In this document: piece after piece, positions 11,816 through 24,290 of the stretch
How the letters are laid out: each line of letters begins with the position of its first letter
Position numbering within the stretch: position 1 is the first letter of the stretch
Origin: Kuschelorhynchus macadamiae
Lineage: Eukaryota; Arthropoda; Insecta; Coleoptera; Curculionidae
NCBI GenBank assembly: GCA_030620095.1
Contig: JAUTXW010000960.1
Coordinates: 186,001 to 250,000, forward strand
Length of the DNA: 64,000 nt
Direction of reading: 5' to 3'
Notes under the pieces: model-generated
What the model was told of the DNA's origin: nothing
Seen by the model: the letters and a program-made list of their open reading frames with translations, nothing else
Database searches by the model: none
Made by a program: the position numbers and the translations under genes

Positions 11816-12384
11816 GTCTTCACTGAGTGTTTGTTTCACGTTGTATTGCAAAAAAAAGTGGTACAAATAGTCACTTTTGACAACAAAAATAGTTTAAAAA
11901 GCTGTTAATTTTGACACGATTGTAGAAAATATTATTTTTGTTACTCTTACTGTCCCGAAGGCTATATTTCCAAAACGTCTCATACGACTTTGGCGTACCT
12001 ATGATATCGTTTGTACAAAAGATCAACACTATGAAAAAATATAGATCAGTGCAAATCCCATAGCGAAAAGTGAAGGACATTACGAAAAACATATTGGTAA
12101 AATAGGTAAAAGGTCAACGGCTAATTTTAAAAATTTTGAATTTGAAGATGTCGTAGGTAGTGTTGAAGAAAATTTTAATAAATTTTATTCAAAAAGTATA
12201 ATTGTCACCAAAGTTTAAAGATTTTTGAAAAGTTTATAACTTTTTGAAGGTAAAATATTAATGAGCTATAAAACCAGTCCTAGATGTTCTAGGATTATTT
12301 GTTGCGTAAAATTTGTAAAGACTGCACACTGTGTGATTGGTTATCCTCTATATTACATCTGACCAATACATCTTTATCAGCCGG

Positions 12385-13200
12385 ATAAAGGATATAAAGA
12401 CAAGCGTTATAACACCCATTTCCAAAGTATCGCATCCAAGTAAACTAGCCGAATATAGACCAATTATTTTGTTCTCTGTATTATGTAAAATATTGGAGGC
12501 TATTCTGTATGACCAACTCCGAGAGTGTTCGGGAAAACATAATCTACTGTATATATGCCAGCATAGCATTCATGAGAATCAGCCTTGCAATATTTGTGTT
12601 CTAAGTGGCGTTCTGATATACACGATTGAAACATTGTACTTAGTGTGTTTATCCATCTACAGAGAGCATGTGAGACAATAGAGAGGCACCGATTTATTAA
12701 CACATTAATCACTTAAGGAATAAAAGATTCTATTCTCCATTGGTGTATCGACTACTTAGTGATCGGTCGCATGTGGCTAAAATAAATGGCGTGGTAGAGA
12801 GAGGTATAAGCATGCCGCAAGGCACTGTTTTGGGGCCACTGGCGCTGTTGTTTGTATTTTACATCAAATAAATTGGGTCATATGAATAAAATAAAGTAAA
12901 TGCTTTTACTAGAGTGCCAGCTCTTTTTGAGATTTGTTTAGTATATAAGTCTATCTCAAAAAAATGAAGCAAAAGCATCTATTTTAACTTTATTCATATG
13001 GCCCATTGATAAAATCTTAAAAATGTCTTTTGAAAGTTTATTTACAGATGACACTTTACTGTCTGTATCAAGTAACTACTATAATGAACTGGTTGATAGA
13101 ATGAATGATGAAGTAAACTTACTTTATAACGGGTTGTTTAATAGTAAACTAAAATTAAATGTAAGCATAACAAAATATATGATTTTTGGTACTAAATAAT
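12385..13200 (+). pseudogene. LINE reverse transcriptase fragment, copy 2
   Basis: 12385-12560 reads TSVITPISKVSHPSKLAEYR and a C-K-I-L-E-A-I-L-Y-D-Q-L block, the RT fingers. 12740-12865 reads LLSDRSHVAKINGVVERG and ISMPQGTVLGPLALLF (motif B region). After a MITE insertion the palm resumes at about 13005: FESLFTDDTLLSVSSNYY, NLLYNGLFNSKLKLNVS. Several frameshifts are present. Confidence 0.8.
12872..13003. mobile_element. Small palindromic MITE inserted in the LINE RT
   Basis: Inverted termini TGGGTCATATGAATAAA and, reverse-complemented, TGGGCCATATGAATAAA, with partial symmetry extending about 33 bp inwards. It lies at the point where LINE copy 1 reads continuously through the YINDIDKI codons, which shows it is an insertion. 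No clear target duplication was seen. Confidence 0.7.
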
Positions 13201-13464
13201 ATTGTTAACAGTTTTTAGGAAAAAATTATAATATTTGTATCGGTAATAATCCAATTGATAACAAAAATCAGATGAAGAAATAGTTAGTCTTGAACTTACC
13301 GCTTAATTTTTCTTTATATGAAGATTTTATTTGCAAAAAAATAAGGTTTTTTTAGAAGAATTTTTCAAAATCCCACCCACCGGAATTCACTTCTTGTATT
13401 CAATACAATAATTTTTCCCCATTTTAGCCATTATATAATTCTCTATTAATATCTCGTACAGTGA

Positions 13465-13970
13465 TATTCAAAGACTTCAGTTGATACAAAATAAAGCAAT
13501 GCGTACAGTTTTATCTTGTAGTCGATGCTTGGAATTCTGTGTTGGCTCCCTGTCTCGAGTATCATTGAGGGAATCTAATTTTCTCTTTATTAATAAAGTA
13601 ATTCATAAGTTATTGCTTGCTTGCATATGTCCTGGAATATATAACACAAAGGTCTGAGAGATACTCATAGCATGTCAGATCTAGAGTTGACCTCAATATC
13701 CAGTTTGCTAGAACAACACATATACAAAAGAGAATTTTTAGTGATGAGTTAGAAAATAGTCTAGCACCAGACATCCGAGATTCGCCAAATGTAAAAGTAT
13801 ATTTAAGAAAAGCTATCGTATGTAAAACTTTTTTTTATAATAAGATCTATAGATATTTCCTCAATGTTGATATTAGTGTGTTATATTATATGATTATATT
13901 ATGATTTTGAATATTATTGTTTCTTTGTTTATAAATAACTATAATAACAAATAAACTATTTCATTTCAAC
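13465..13970 (+). pseudogene. LINE C-terminal end, copy 2
   Basis: Reads LIQNKAMRTVLSCSR, then NFLFINKVIHKLLLACICPG, matching the C-terminal region of copy 1. It ends at the same AATAACAAATAAAC terminus (about 13945). Copy 1 lost part of this stretch. Confidence 0.65.
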
Positions 13971-14239
13971 TTTAACATATAAAAAATTCTGCAAATATCA
14001 CCTAAGCCGGTTTTCCATAAGGTTTCCGCATGTTTCTTAAAGACTTTGGCAATGATAACACGAATACAAGGTTTGACAATGAGCATTTCTCTGTGGAGTC
14101 AAGTATGGCTCTGGAATGTCATTCGGTTAGTTACTCCCACGCTAACATAATCTAAATGCCATGTTTTGTGTTGTAGTGTAAATTTGTACTCCGATTTTTT
14201 GTATTTTTTAATTTAATCACTTTCAGAATTCGGTGTGAA

Positions 14240-14435
14240 GTAGTTAGCTGCCACATGGATTATCAGCCTAAAAACCTTACCAGCGATTTAATATGGTCGT
14301 TGGTTTTCCAACGACGAAAATATTGCTGAGGAGTGGGTAATGCTTGTAAACGGGTAGACAAGGTGAACGTTGAAAACGCAAAAATTTGTTCTAAACATTT
14401 TGATAAAGCAAAAGAATTTAAAACATGAGCTTTTG
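14240..14435 (+). pseudogene. THAP-domain fragment, copy 2
   Basis: Reads NLTSDLIWSL..., GNACKRVDKVNVENAK and ICSKHFDKAKEF. The W, C-x2-H and basic residues fit a C2CH THAP zinc finger of a P-element-like transposase. A frameshift breaks the middle. No downstream catalytic domain was recognised. Confidence 0.65.
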
Positions 14436-14605
14436 GGATAATCGGACTTTATGTCTTCACTGAGTGTTTATTTCACGTTGTATTGCAAAAAAAAAGTGTT
14501 ACAAATAATTACTTTTGACAATAAAAATAGTTTAAAAAGCTGTTAATTTTGACACCATTGTAGAAAATATTATTTTTGTTACTCTTACTGTTTAAAAAGT
14601 TATCA

Positions 14606-15900
14606 TGTCAAAATATTGGATCTTTATTGGATATTAATAAACGAGAATAATCCGTGTGCCTTATATGTTGTATCATGGGCCTAATGTTTATATAGCGGGG
14701 TAGAGCTATATAGCTCGTAGGAGCTCGTAGTGCTGTGGTGTAGTTATTAGATAGTCTAAGTCCAATAAGACTTTCGTCATCATAGTGAGATAAATTTTGC
14801 GGGATGGTACTTCAAAAACTCCACAGTTCCCAATTCGTCAAAAAAAAAAAACAAAAGCCTCATAAATAAAAAAAGATAAGCTATTTTAGTGTGATTTTGC
14901 TACTGACAGTAACTAACATAAACAATATACGAAATTGAACACAATGTTTCTTTACAACTTATCTGCATATACATGCGGTTCGAATGTCCTGAAAATTTAT
15001 TTCGCATCGGGTTAACTACTTCTCGGGACCTTTTTACATTTTATCTGTATTTTCCATTCAGCTTCATGTATATTACCAACAAAAACTATTTTTTCTAACT
15101 AAAACTTGTCAGCTAGTTTAGAATTTTTTTTTCGATTTAAAAACGGCTACCAGTGGTGTTGTATCTACTTCCGATGGAACAAGCTTTTTTGTACATTTCC
15201 ATGTTTGGACCGTTGCTTTCTTTTTGATTAAAATGGGACGCCCCAATTAATTTTGTTATATCTCTCCTCACAGGACCGGATTATGAATTTTTGACTCCAC
15301 ATAAAAAAGAAAATACATAAAAATGCAAAAAAGACTATCAGAGTAATCAAACGAACTTAATCGATTCTTAAGACAGAACAAGCAGGACCCATATAGGCTT
15401 CTTATGCCTCAGCCATTCTGAGATCAAGAGGCTTCTTAATTTTCACAAAGAGTCCTTACCGGAGTCCTAACTGAACACGGGTTTTTGTACCGAGTTAAAG
15501 AAAACCACAAAGAAATTGGTATTTCCATGTGTCTCAAGTCTCAACCAGATTGCATTGCTTGAGTTGCAGGTATATAGAATTTCAGCTTATAAAATGTATT
15601 CGGCTTACAATGGAACCAAGGGCTCTTGATTTAAGTGCTAGTAAAATGTACCCCAGCGAGCATAAGTTCTTTCTTTTTTGAGCTCTCTCGTTAATGTCTA
15701 ATTTCTAAGGTCACCGGATTTAAAGCAGATCATAGATCCTAAATAATCCTAAAATAAGAGATAAAGGTTTTCGCGGTTTTAAATCTAGTAAACTACGTAG
15801 CAAATGAGATTATTATAAACATCTGGGCTTATTATAGGCATACATATCAAAATAGCTCTTAAAACATAAGTTACAAACTTAAAGAAATGTTATGGTTAAA
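14606..15900. other. No clear gene; dispersed repeat copy
   Basis: AT-rich. 14950-15260 is a diverged copy of the repeat seen at 9440 and 23440. Around 15400-15560 the plus strand reads like a very decayed LINE domain, too weak to call. Confidence 0.4.
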
Positions 15901-15914
15901 TATGTATAACAGAC

Positions 15915-16155
15915 GCAAGCTCCATGCCCTGTGCTGGACTTAAATTACATACATTTAAACCTCCCTATCTCCATAACAGAATTACTTTTCGCACGAACGT
16001 ACATCATTTGAATTTACGCAGGAGTTCCTTAACAATTCCACATCATAAAACCGAAATATTTAAGAGATGCTTCTCCTATAACATTGATTTAAATATAAAT
16101 TCATTACCTCAGGATTTATCACAAGTGTCACAATCTTCTATTTCCTTATAAAGTT
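15915..16155 (+). pseudogene. LINE C-terminal tail
   Basis: Plus strand 15924-16151 reads PPYLHNRITFRTNVHHLNLR, IPHHKTEIFKRCFSYNID and INSLPQDL, the conserved extreme C-terminus of a Jockey/CR1-like LINE RT protein. A pyrimidine-rich stretch follows (16200-16262). The upstream RT is not recognisable, so this is a 5'-truncated copy. Confidence 0.65.
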
Positions 16156-17735
16156 TTAAAAAGAAAACTACTACTCAGTTATTCAATTCTCAATAGTTTT
16201 TGAATTATTCTCAACTTCACTCTTCTTTCTTTTTTTCCATTTTCTTCTCTTCTTCTCTTTGTTTTCTAATAATGTGATCTTAATACATTTTTCTTATTTA
16301 TTTATTATTTAGCGATTCGCGAAAATGTATTGTTTAGTTTAGAGCCGCATTGGTAGAACAGAGTCCGGTCTACAGAAGTCTGAAATGCGTGCTTTTATTT
16401 ACCTTATTTTTATGGTTTTCGACTTATATATGTATACATATGGTAAAATATTCAGTGATGGTAAATATACTATGACCTCCATAATTTTAGTTGATGTAGT
16501 ACTCACTGCACCGGCTTCGTTACACCCTTGTATTTTTTAAACACAATTTTGGACACCCTTAAAGTAACTGTAGTAAAAACGAAAAACAAACTTTTAAATT
16601 AATTAAAAAAAATTGCCACTGCTAAAATGCTATATTGCATTAGAAGTTTACATGGGGTTTTGTTCAGCTTCATTCACCTTAAAAACTTTTTCACCACAAA
16701 TGCATTAATTTTACTCAACGAAATTTCCTTGTGTTTTGTTTGGAAATACTTGAGAGAACTTTATATGCCCACTTTTTCATGGAACTTCGGAAACTTTTTC
16801 GATAATTCGTTTTTGGCACTAAAAGTTGGGTCTGAAAAGGGCATTAGTTAAAATTCCTCTCCGGTTTGTTTCCATAATGGCTTGGAAATAAGGCAGAAAA
16901 CATGGAAGAAATAATCGAGTTTTGGACGCGCCGGAAAATTGCTTTAACATGCCTTTATAAAAGGTTACTCGAAATTTATTAAGAAGCCTTTTTTGGCCTC
17001 GTATTTTATTAGATGGATCTTTTTACGGGGGCACGTTTTCTACTCGCTGGGGATTAAAAATAAATGGGGAGCCGTTTAAGCATTCGAGTTTGATAGACAA
17101 GCGTAGTGAAAGTTGACAATACAGGCAAAAAGATAGATTTCCAGATTGCTGAGAAAATCTAAACATTAAGGGTCACTGTTCGATGTTTGCGACTGCGACA
17201 AGAGGCACAAGCGACCGTTTTGTATATGTTTAAGTTAGGCAACCGGCTAGAGTACTATACTACTATAATTGTATAGTAGCCAAAACATTAGCCATAATAT
17301 TAAGAAATTCACGGGAATTCGGCCAGGAAATGTCTTTATTAACGCTTTATTTGACCAAGCTTTCGAAATATTTTCATTTCTTTGTCAAGGGTCCTTAAAA
17401 TTCAAACAATTAAATTTAGTTAATAATATTAGACATAGACTCACATATAATAAACACGAAAAAGCTTTGTAGTAATTTTGAGAAAAATGCTTGTTTAAAG
17501 CAGATATTTCTATACGTAGAATTTCGATGTCAAACGTCAAATGACAATAAATATTTTGTTTTTTGATGACAAAAAATTAAAAGTTTAAAATTTAAAGGTT
17601 AAGAGAATGTTCTTATTTGAAAAAATATGTTTAAATTTTAGGTAAAAATAGTACTAGTATAGGAAAGCAAATTTTACAGTCATTCATATAATTAAATAAA
17701 ATTGTTATTATTACCACTATTATCATTATTGGAAA
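16156..17735. other. No gene seen
   Basis: AT-rich DNA with a pyrimidine-rich patch at 16200-16265. Small open frames at 16627 and 17269 have no recognisable domain and are probably chance. Confidence 0.45.
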
Positions 17736-17739
17736 ATTT

Positions 17740-18700
17740 TGTTTCATCTAAAAACAAAACATAAGACTAAATTGAACTTAAATTTTCGATATCTGTTTTT
17801 TTTATTCATTGCCAAAGGTTCTCTTTTGATTTCTGCTATTTCTAAAATTGTTCTTTTGGTAGTTTTTTCTACGTGTCAGATTTTAGTTTGTAGGATATTG
17901 CATGTGTGGCCAGTATCAATTATATGTTCTGATAGTGCGCAAGATCTTTTGTTTAATTCTGCGTCACTTCTATGTAATGCATTTTGATAATTTTTTGAGA
18001 AGTTTGACTAATATATTTTTTGTCACAATTATTACAAGGAATACAGTAGACACAGTTCGATTTGTTTAATAGTTTCAATAGTTTATATGTTTTTTTGAGA
18101 TATTTTGATGCTTTCATTTTTAAAATTTGTAATAATTTTTGGACTTAAATTATGACTATAAGGAATTGATCCAAAGAAAAAATTAGTTTCAGGATTTAAA
18201 TTTTGTTGAGGAATATTTGTTTTATTGACTGTGTGTAGTACTTTTCTTATTATATTAACAGGGCAAGAATTATTTCTTTTAATATGATGAAATTATTTTG
18301 TTTTAAAGTTGGATGGGAAAGTTTTTCCTTTCTGTTTTTTAAGCCTAAAATCATATTTATTTTCAATTTATTAGAGTAGCATAGTTTATATATTTTCCTG
18401 AACTAGTAGGGTTTATATACCAGTCAGTAATAAGTGTATAGTTATTAAGTCTAATAACTCTTGTACCAAGATAAGGCAGGTTATAGTGATGTTCTTTTTC
18501 ACATGTAAATTTTAAATTATGATCATAATTATTAAAAACTTGTAAAATTTCGTCACTTTTATTATAAGGTATAGAAGTAAAAATATCATCTACAAATTTT
18601 TTTAAAAAAGAAATTTTGAAAGATAGTTAAGAGGTGCAGTTGTCAAATAAGTCACCAATTACATATTGGGCAAGTATTGGAGATTCGATTATTTATTTTT
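17740..18700 (-). pseudogene. Penelope-like element, minus-strand fossil
   Basis: Reading the minus strand from 18700: ILAQYVIGDLFDN, KKFVDDIFTSIPYNK (RT active site, FVDD), FTCEKEHHYNLPYLGTRVI and DWYINPTSSGKYINY. Then come the GIY-YIG entry VYCIPCNNCDKKYISQTSQK (about 18055-17996), LSEHIIDTGHTCNI and TILEIAEIKREPLAMN (to about 17790). RT, connector and nuclease are thus all represented, but stops, e.g. after SQTSQ, and frameshifts inactivate it. The open plus-strand frame at 17739-17987 is a shadow. Confidence 0.8.
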
Positions 18701-18924
18701 ATTATTTTTTATTTTCATGCCTTGGAATACACATCAAGTAAAAAGTGTTACACTTGGAGTCTTAATACAGGGTAAATGAAATCCTACAAGGTACAAATTA
18801 AAAAAAAACACTAACGAGTTTTTATTTCCAAACATACAAAAGAAACTATACCAAATCGGCAACAAGACGACAAAAAAGAATAAAAAAGAAATGCTAAAAA
18901 ATAAAACGACAACGTAACACGAAA

Positions 18925-19760
18925 ACTTAATAGTCTGTTGGCCCTCCACCAGCTCTAATGCATTGCTTAATTCTTTTTGGCATGCTTTCAATTAGGTTGT
19001 TTATATGGTGGTGTGAAATTGCATTACATTCCTCTACAGCGGCTTAAATAAGGTTGAGAAAACCTGCAAAAAAAAATAATTATTTTCCTTACACGACTTC
19101 CGAATATATTCCAAGCATTTTCGAGTGGATTTAAATCCAGCGACCGTGGAGCCCAGTCCAAACTTGATATTCCTTCTACTCCTTTATATTCGATCACTGC
19201 TCTTGTCCTATGTGCGGTAGTATTATCAGCCATGAATAAAAAGTTTGCACCTACAGCACCCCGCCACATGCGAACAACCTGGTCCAGGATATGTTCTATG
19301 TAAATTTGACCAGTCACCGTTCTGGGTATAGATATCAAGGGCGTTTTATTATTCCACATTATCCCACCTCAAAACATGATTGTACTGCTTTGATATAGTA
19401 GCACTTCTCTATAGTTGGCAGCTCTAGCTTCTCGTCCTGAAACTCGCAAAACGTGAATCCGTCGGTCATGGGCATTAAACCAATTCTGGTTTCATCGGAA
19501 AACATTACATTTTTCCATTGATTGATGTTCCAATGGCAACTTTCGTTACACCAGTTTGCTGTGATCTTGCGATTTCAATGCCTTCGAAGTCTATTTTCAA
19601 TTGAACTAGTCTCAATATATCTAGAATAAATTCGAGATACATCACTCTGGTTAACCCCTGTTATTTCGACCGCACTCCTCTAACTTCTACCGCTCTCCAC
19701 TAAACCGTGGATACGGCCTCGGTTTAAAGCAAAAATTCTAGGCATTTTTAACTTTATGTA
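18925..19760 (-). pseudogene. Tc1-like transposase fossil
   Basis: Minus strand. An N-terminal HTH remnant with GRIHGLVESG and VNQSDVSRIYSRY (about 19740-19610) is joined through a deletion to NINQWKNVMFSDETRIGL (first catalytic Asp, about 19540-19480). Then comes GQIYIEHILDQVV, LFMADNTTAHR (second Asp), LDLNPLENAWN (last catalytic residue, about 19135) and INNLIESMPKRIKQCIRAGGG (about 19010-18945). Frameshifts near 19370 and 19050. Typical spacing of a Tc1 DDE transposase; terminal repeats not found. Confidence 0.85.
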
Positions 19761-19879
19761 GTAAAGCTGACAATGTCAAAAAAGTCAAAAGCAAGGTTTA
19801 CATGACATAATTGGTTTGAAAATTTTCTCAGCACTCTTACCAGAGCCCCAAAACATTATTCGATAATTTATTACTGATT

Positions 19880-20070
19880 GTAAATTTGAACAATAAAACA
19901 AAAAACAGTATTACTGTTTGGGTAAATAGCTGCTCCCATAATCTGCTAATTAGACCACAAAGACTGTTTAAACTGGACTCTAGCCCTGAAATATGTTTCT
20001 CACAACTGAGAGATGAGTCAAGATAAACACCAAGGAATTTAATATCATATGGTTTTTTTGTGAATGAGTA
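19880..20070 (-). pseudogene. LINE RT thumb fragment
   Basis: Minus strand reads KFLGVYLDSSLSCEKHISGL followed by a S-S-L-N-S-L-C block, characteristic of the region just after the RT palm in insect LINEs. It is a short truncated scrap with no neighbouring RT motifs preserved. Confidence 0.65.
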
Positions 20071-20074
20071 GTAT

Positions 20075-21620
20075 CCGAATTGACAAACTCAGTCTATAGA
20101 GTTGTCATCTAATAATATGGAGTCCTGCAATCCATAATTTTGTGTGAAACAGGATTGTAAATGGTATGACACATCTATTTTTATATATTTGGGTAGTTAC
20201 GCTACGATAGTCTTAACACGTAAAATGATACGCCATATCGTCTTCCTTACGTCTTTCTCTAAGCCAAAATCCTGCAATCTAAATGATACAGATTTAGTGA
20301 ATTCACTCTTCCAATCCCCAGTGTCGATATTGACGAGCCAAGTCCAGATTCTTTTTATGCTTAATTATCTAGGAAGTAGTCGATTTCTTACGTTTTGAGT
20401 TTGATAGTACTACCCCGGAAGCTGTTTCCGGAGTCTTGAGGCGAGCTTGTAAGTTTTGATCTTGTTCCTCATGCTTTGCTTGCATTACTTTGCATACCAC
20501 ATTTGCTGAAATGCGCTACCATTGTATACCTACTACTACTTTTTTAAACATAGTTACAGGGCCATCATAAGATAAACTGTACTCTCTCCTTAAAAGCAAG
20601 TCATTTGTTATTTTGTTCATAACAAGGCAAGAGATAACGTATGAAATTTTGACTTGGCTTATGACAAGGCTTTCGAAAACTTTTAAGGTAACTTAATTTT
20701 AGCTGGATTTTACACATTACGAACACAATGTAAAAAAAATCTGACTGCCGACAACTTGAGATAAGTCTCATATTTTAGCAGCACCCGCTGTATATGCCTT
20801 TTAAAAATCTTTGTTCTATGCTTTAGAATCAGCAAGTAATTTAAAGAAATCAAAGATTTATACGCAGTCCCTACATTTTTTAATGTTCTTTTCTATATTT
20901 TGTATCTATGCTCCTTGCTAAATAAGTAAATTAAGTACCTACATGCCATTTATCTTTGCACTAAAAGAAAAATTAGTAAAATGTAATAAGATAAACCTAA
21001 TTAGATTTTATCATTAAATAATTCTTGAAAATCCAAACAGCTTTAAAATTTTAAAAAAATTTAGAGATATGGCTGATAATCGTTCAATGCTATATAAATA
21101 ATAAGTCATAAACATTTTTGCTATGCATCAGAGCGAGTGACACTTTTTGCACATATTTTTACTATGCCCTGTATAACTAGCTAAAGTAGTACTATCGTAC
21201 TGCAATATCAACAGCAGGTACTTATAGAATGCACTTTAAACGTATCGAAAATTAAATATTATGAATATTTGAAAATTGAAAATTATAGATGCTCGAAACT
21301 TGACAAAAAATAAGCTGTTCGACTTAGTTCCAATTCTAATATATTTCTCGTTTAAAAACACGAAAACGAGGAAGAGCATACCTTTTAGATATTTTAAATA
21401 TATCAGATGAATTAAAAACTTGTATGCGCTAATGACAGAAAACTACAAGGAATAAAAAAACAAACAATTTATTTTTTAGCTATCAGCATTAGAAAATACT
21501 AAATAGCCTTTATACATTTTAGCAGAACAATTAAAAACAAATGAGTTATAAAACTAGAAAACTTGATAAACCAAAGTAGATATTAAAAGAAGAAAATCTG
21601 GGAAGACTGGTCTCTGAGGC
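20075..21620. other. No gene seen
   Basis: AT-rich sequence without recognisable coding or element termini on either strand. Confidence 0.45.
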
Positions 21621-21632
21621 TTTGCAAGTGAC

Positions 21633-23126
21633 CAGGGGCGGCTCGTGGTGAATTATATTGAGAGGTCAATAACAAATTTAAAAATAGGCATACTTAAAAT
21701 AAAAATAAATATCTTATCTTTAAATTGAGCTTTAAATTCTCTTATATATTCTCTCTAAAGTTCAGGTCTAGTCTTCGTTCTTTAGAATTGGAAAACTGCT
21801 GAATGACACGTTCATTAAAATTGCACGCACATTCCTATTATAAACGATTTATCGATACTTAACATTGCTAAAGCGGATAGTCTATCTTGGCCCAACTCCT
21901 TAACAAAATTTGTAAGCCCTCAAAAAATCCCTGGATTTTCAGACAAAGCCGTTTCATTATGGCCACGTAGTGCCAGCTCGAATACCCCACAACATTTTAT
22001 ACAATCTATAATTTTGTTTAAAATATAACGATTTTTGGATACATTTTAATTAAAATCTCTAAGGGATTTTCTCTCAGCTGTGTCTAGCTGAGTGGGAATA
22101 TCAACACTTCCGATCGTAGCATAGTTCACCGAATATTTCATGTGATCTGCAGAAAACGCACGTTTTTTAATTTTTTCTTTTAAGTGTTTTAAGTCTTTAA
22201 CATCGCTTTTGCACCATAATAAGTCCGACGAGTCCTTAGAAAACAACAAAACAAACAACAGTAAAATGTGTTAGAGACTTTACAACCACATATCCAGTTA
22301 GCTAAATCGTACATACTTTTGTGAAAGTTTCGATGAACCTTTTTATTTTCGTCTTTATTAGTTTGTCGTATACTAAGTTCTGGGAAATTGCGACTACTTG
22401 CCTTGAATTCCGTTATTTTCTCAAAATTAAGTTCGTTAGCACTCTTTAGTTGTTTAATTTTTTGCACTACCGACGATTTATTTCATCTAGATTCACAACT
22501 CAAACATAGACCACCTTGAAATTGGTTATTTTTGCAAAATTAAGTTCGTAAGCACTTTTTAGTTGTTTATTTTTTGCACTAGTCACTACCAACATTTTAT
22601 TTCTTGTATATTTGCAACTCACACATGGATCATAAAAATTAAAAAAATCATCATAACAATTTTCATCGATTTAAAAGGTCCGAAACAATATCGAGTTAGA
22701 ATATCGACCACGCGACCTCTGAACAACTGAACTTCCGCATGCCGAGGTGACGCCGCGACCGATCGATCGAATTATAAGAAGAGACCGGATGATGACCCAA
22801 ATCGCGATTTCATGTTCCATTTGCTATCACGTTCGGCTGCCGCTCGGCATCTGTAAAATCTTCGAGTACTTTCGTCAGGCTTTAAGGTAATCAGGGCAAT
22901 TCAGACTGCCCAGCTTGGCTTAGTATAGCGTATTTTATTATGCCTAAGGAACGCAACGAGACCATTCGAACCGCCGCGCGCGGCTAATAGTGTAGCGTAT
23001 TTAACTTTTGCTAAGGTTCGCGTTTTATTACAACTATTAGGAAGGACGGTCAAACGAATAATTTATCTTCTGAAATATTTTTGGAGGGGTCATTAACCAA
23101 ATGACCCTATGGAAGAGCCGCCACTG
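21633..23126 (-). mobile_element. hAT-like element with terminal repeats and target duplication
   Basis: Left terminus CAGGGGCGGCTCGTGG and right terminus (reverse complement) CAGTGGCGGCTCTTCC form short inverted repeats of hAT type. They are flanked by CAAGTGAC (21625-21632) and GAAGTGAC (23127-23134), an 8-bp target duplication with one mismatch. Length 1.49 kb. The coding remnant is minus-strand and lacks the catalytic/dimerisation part, so this is an internally deleted, non-autonomous copy. Confidence 0.8.
21800..22470 (-). pseudogene. hAT transposase N-terminal (TTF/ZMYM-type) fragment
   Basis: Minus strand 22467-22189 reads FHKSMYDLANWICGCKVSNT then FYCCLFCCF, the TTF-type zinc-finger start of ZMYM1-like hAT proteins. 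After frame changes the protein continues LKHLKEKIKKRAFSADHMKY, VDIPTQLDTAERKSL, then NRYILNKIIDCIKCCGVFEL and ALRGHNETALSENPGIF (to about 21905). The region matches the N-terminal third of such transposases; the DDE domain is absent. Confidence 0.75.
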
Positions 23127-23134
23127 GAAGTGAC

Positions 23135-24240
23135 GCGTGGCGGCTGGTTGGTGGTTTTCATTTTTTAGTCTCAACTGAATGTTGACTTTCTGTTATAGTA
23201 TTCAAAATTCAATTAAAATGAATACATTTTCTAACGCATGAACCATTTAAAAGAATATTTTAAAAATTGGCATGAAATTTAATTATAACGTTTTATCGAG
23301 CATTTTATGTGATGATAATAAAATAAAAAATAGAGACACGTGTATTTTTTATCATGGCTTGTTAACACACAAAAAAATAAACGTTTTATTTTTTAACTAC
23401 CACTTTGTTTTTATTTTGAACAATATAGGGATAATTTGGTTTTATCCCATTTTAAATATTCGGAAGCCGATAGTTAAAAATGCAGTGTTTATTTCCAAGT
23501 GGACACGCACATTGCTCATTTCCATATTTGGGGAACCGAAAAAGTCATAATTTGCCATTTTCGATGCAAAACCGAACTGTTTTTTCGATTAAAATCAAAG
23601 GCCCGTATTTGTTTTTTATTTACCTCGGCTGAATATAAAAATTGAAAAAACGGTCGTATTTTCCGTTTCATGGTAATGTATATCGAGCGGGAAATAATAA
23701 ATGGTTTCTGGTTTTAAACAGCGATATATTGAAACTGAATGTGCATTTCAATGTAAGAAAGATTTTTTTACATTATTAATAAGCTAAAAAAGAGAAAGGG
23801 AGAAACTGTTATTTATGGAAAGAATTCCTCATAATTTCTAATATGTCAAATGCTGCTCCTTTCACTAGTAGCTTGCATACTTAACAAGTATAAATAGTGC
23901 TCTTATATGTATCATTCTTTTTTATTTCGGCACCTAGTTACAGTTTTACTATAGCAGATACAAGAAAAAACTTTAAACACAAAAGTTGTAGGATTTTTAT
24001 TTTGTTATCTCTTATGAATTTAAGATATTCCTAAAAATGTAGTTAGAATTAGTAGAAAAAAATTTCATAACCTAATTTTTTTTAAATGCAGCACCTTGTA
24101 TATGATTATTCACCTTTATCCTTAAAAAAAAACCGAGAAATTGATAAAAACTGTGCCATAAGAGGCAAGTATTCCTGTTAATTCTACAATTAGAGGAGAA
24201 TATCCCCCTCTATTATATCTTTAATCGGGATGACCCATTT
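23135..24240. other. No gene seen; dispersed repeat copy
   Basis: 23440-23650 resembles the repeat at 9440 and 14950 (GCTCATTTCCATATTTGG core). The open frame 23272-23550 is low-complexity and not recognisable. Confidence 0.4.
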
Positions 24241-24254
24241 AATTAAATAATAAT

Positions 24255-24290
24255 ATACAGGGTGTCCCATTAAAAATATAGGTTGTGTAA
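24255..24290. repeat. Terminus of a TACAGGGTGTCCC-type MITE
   Basis: CAGGGTGTCCCATTAAAAAT after TA, followed by sequence close to that at 28081. This is a terminus type common to Tc1/mariner-derived MITEs in insects. The opposite end was not identified. Confidence 0.4.

Larger units (their letters stand above)
10226..11950 (+). repeat. Composite LINE-THAP segment, copy 1 of a tandem duplication
   Basis: Begins with GTTCCGAAGGCTATATTTCC (10226) and runs through a LINE RT fragment, a LINE 3' end and a THAP-like fragment to TTGTTACTCTTACTGT (about 11950). There the next copy begins with the same CGAAGGCTATATTTCC motif. Copy 1 lacks about 0.8 kb of RT sequence present in copy 2. Confidence 0.7.
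11951..14605 (+). repeat. Composite LINE-THAP segment, copy 2 of a tandem duplication
   Basis: Same order of modules as copy 1: a CGAAGGCTATATTTCC start, LINE RT, LINE 3' end, THAP, and the TTGTTACTCTTACTGT end (about 14590). It retains more of the LINE RT than copy 1 and carries a small palindromic MITE at 12872-13003. Identity to copy 1 is about 90% by eye over shared parts. Confidence 0.7.
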
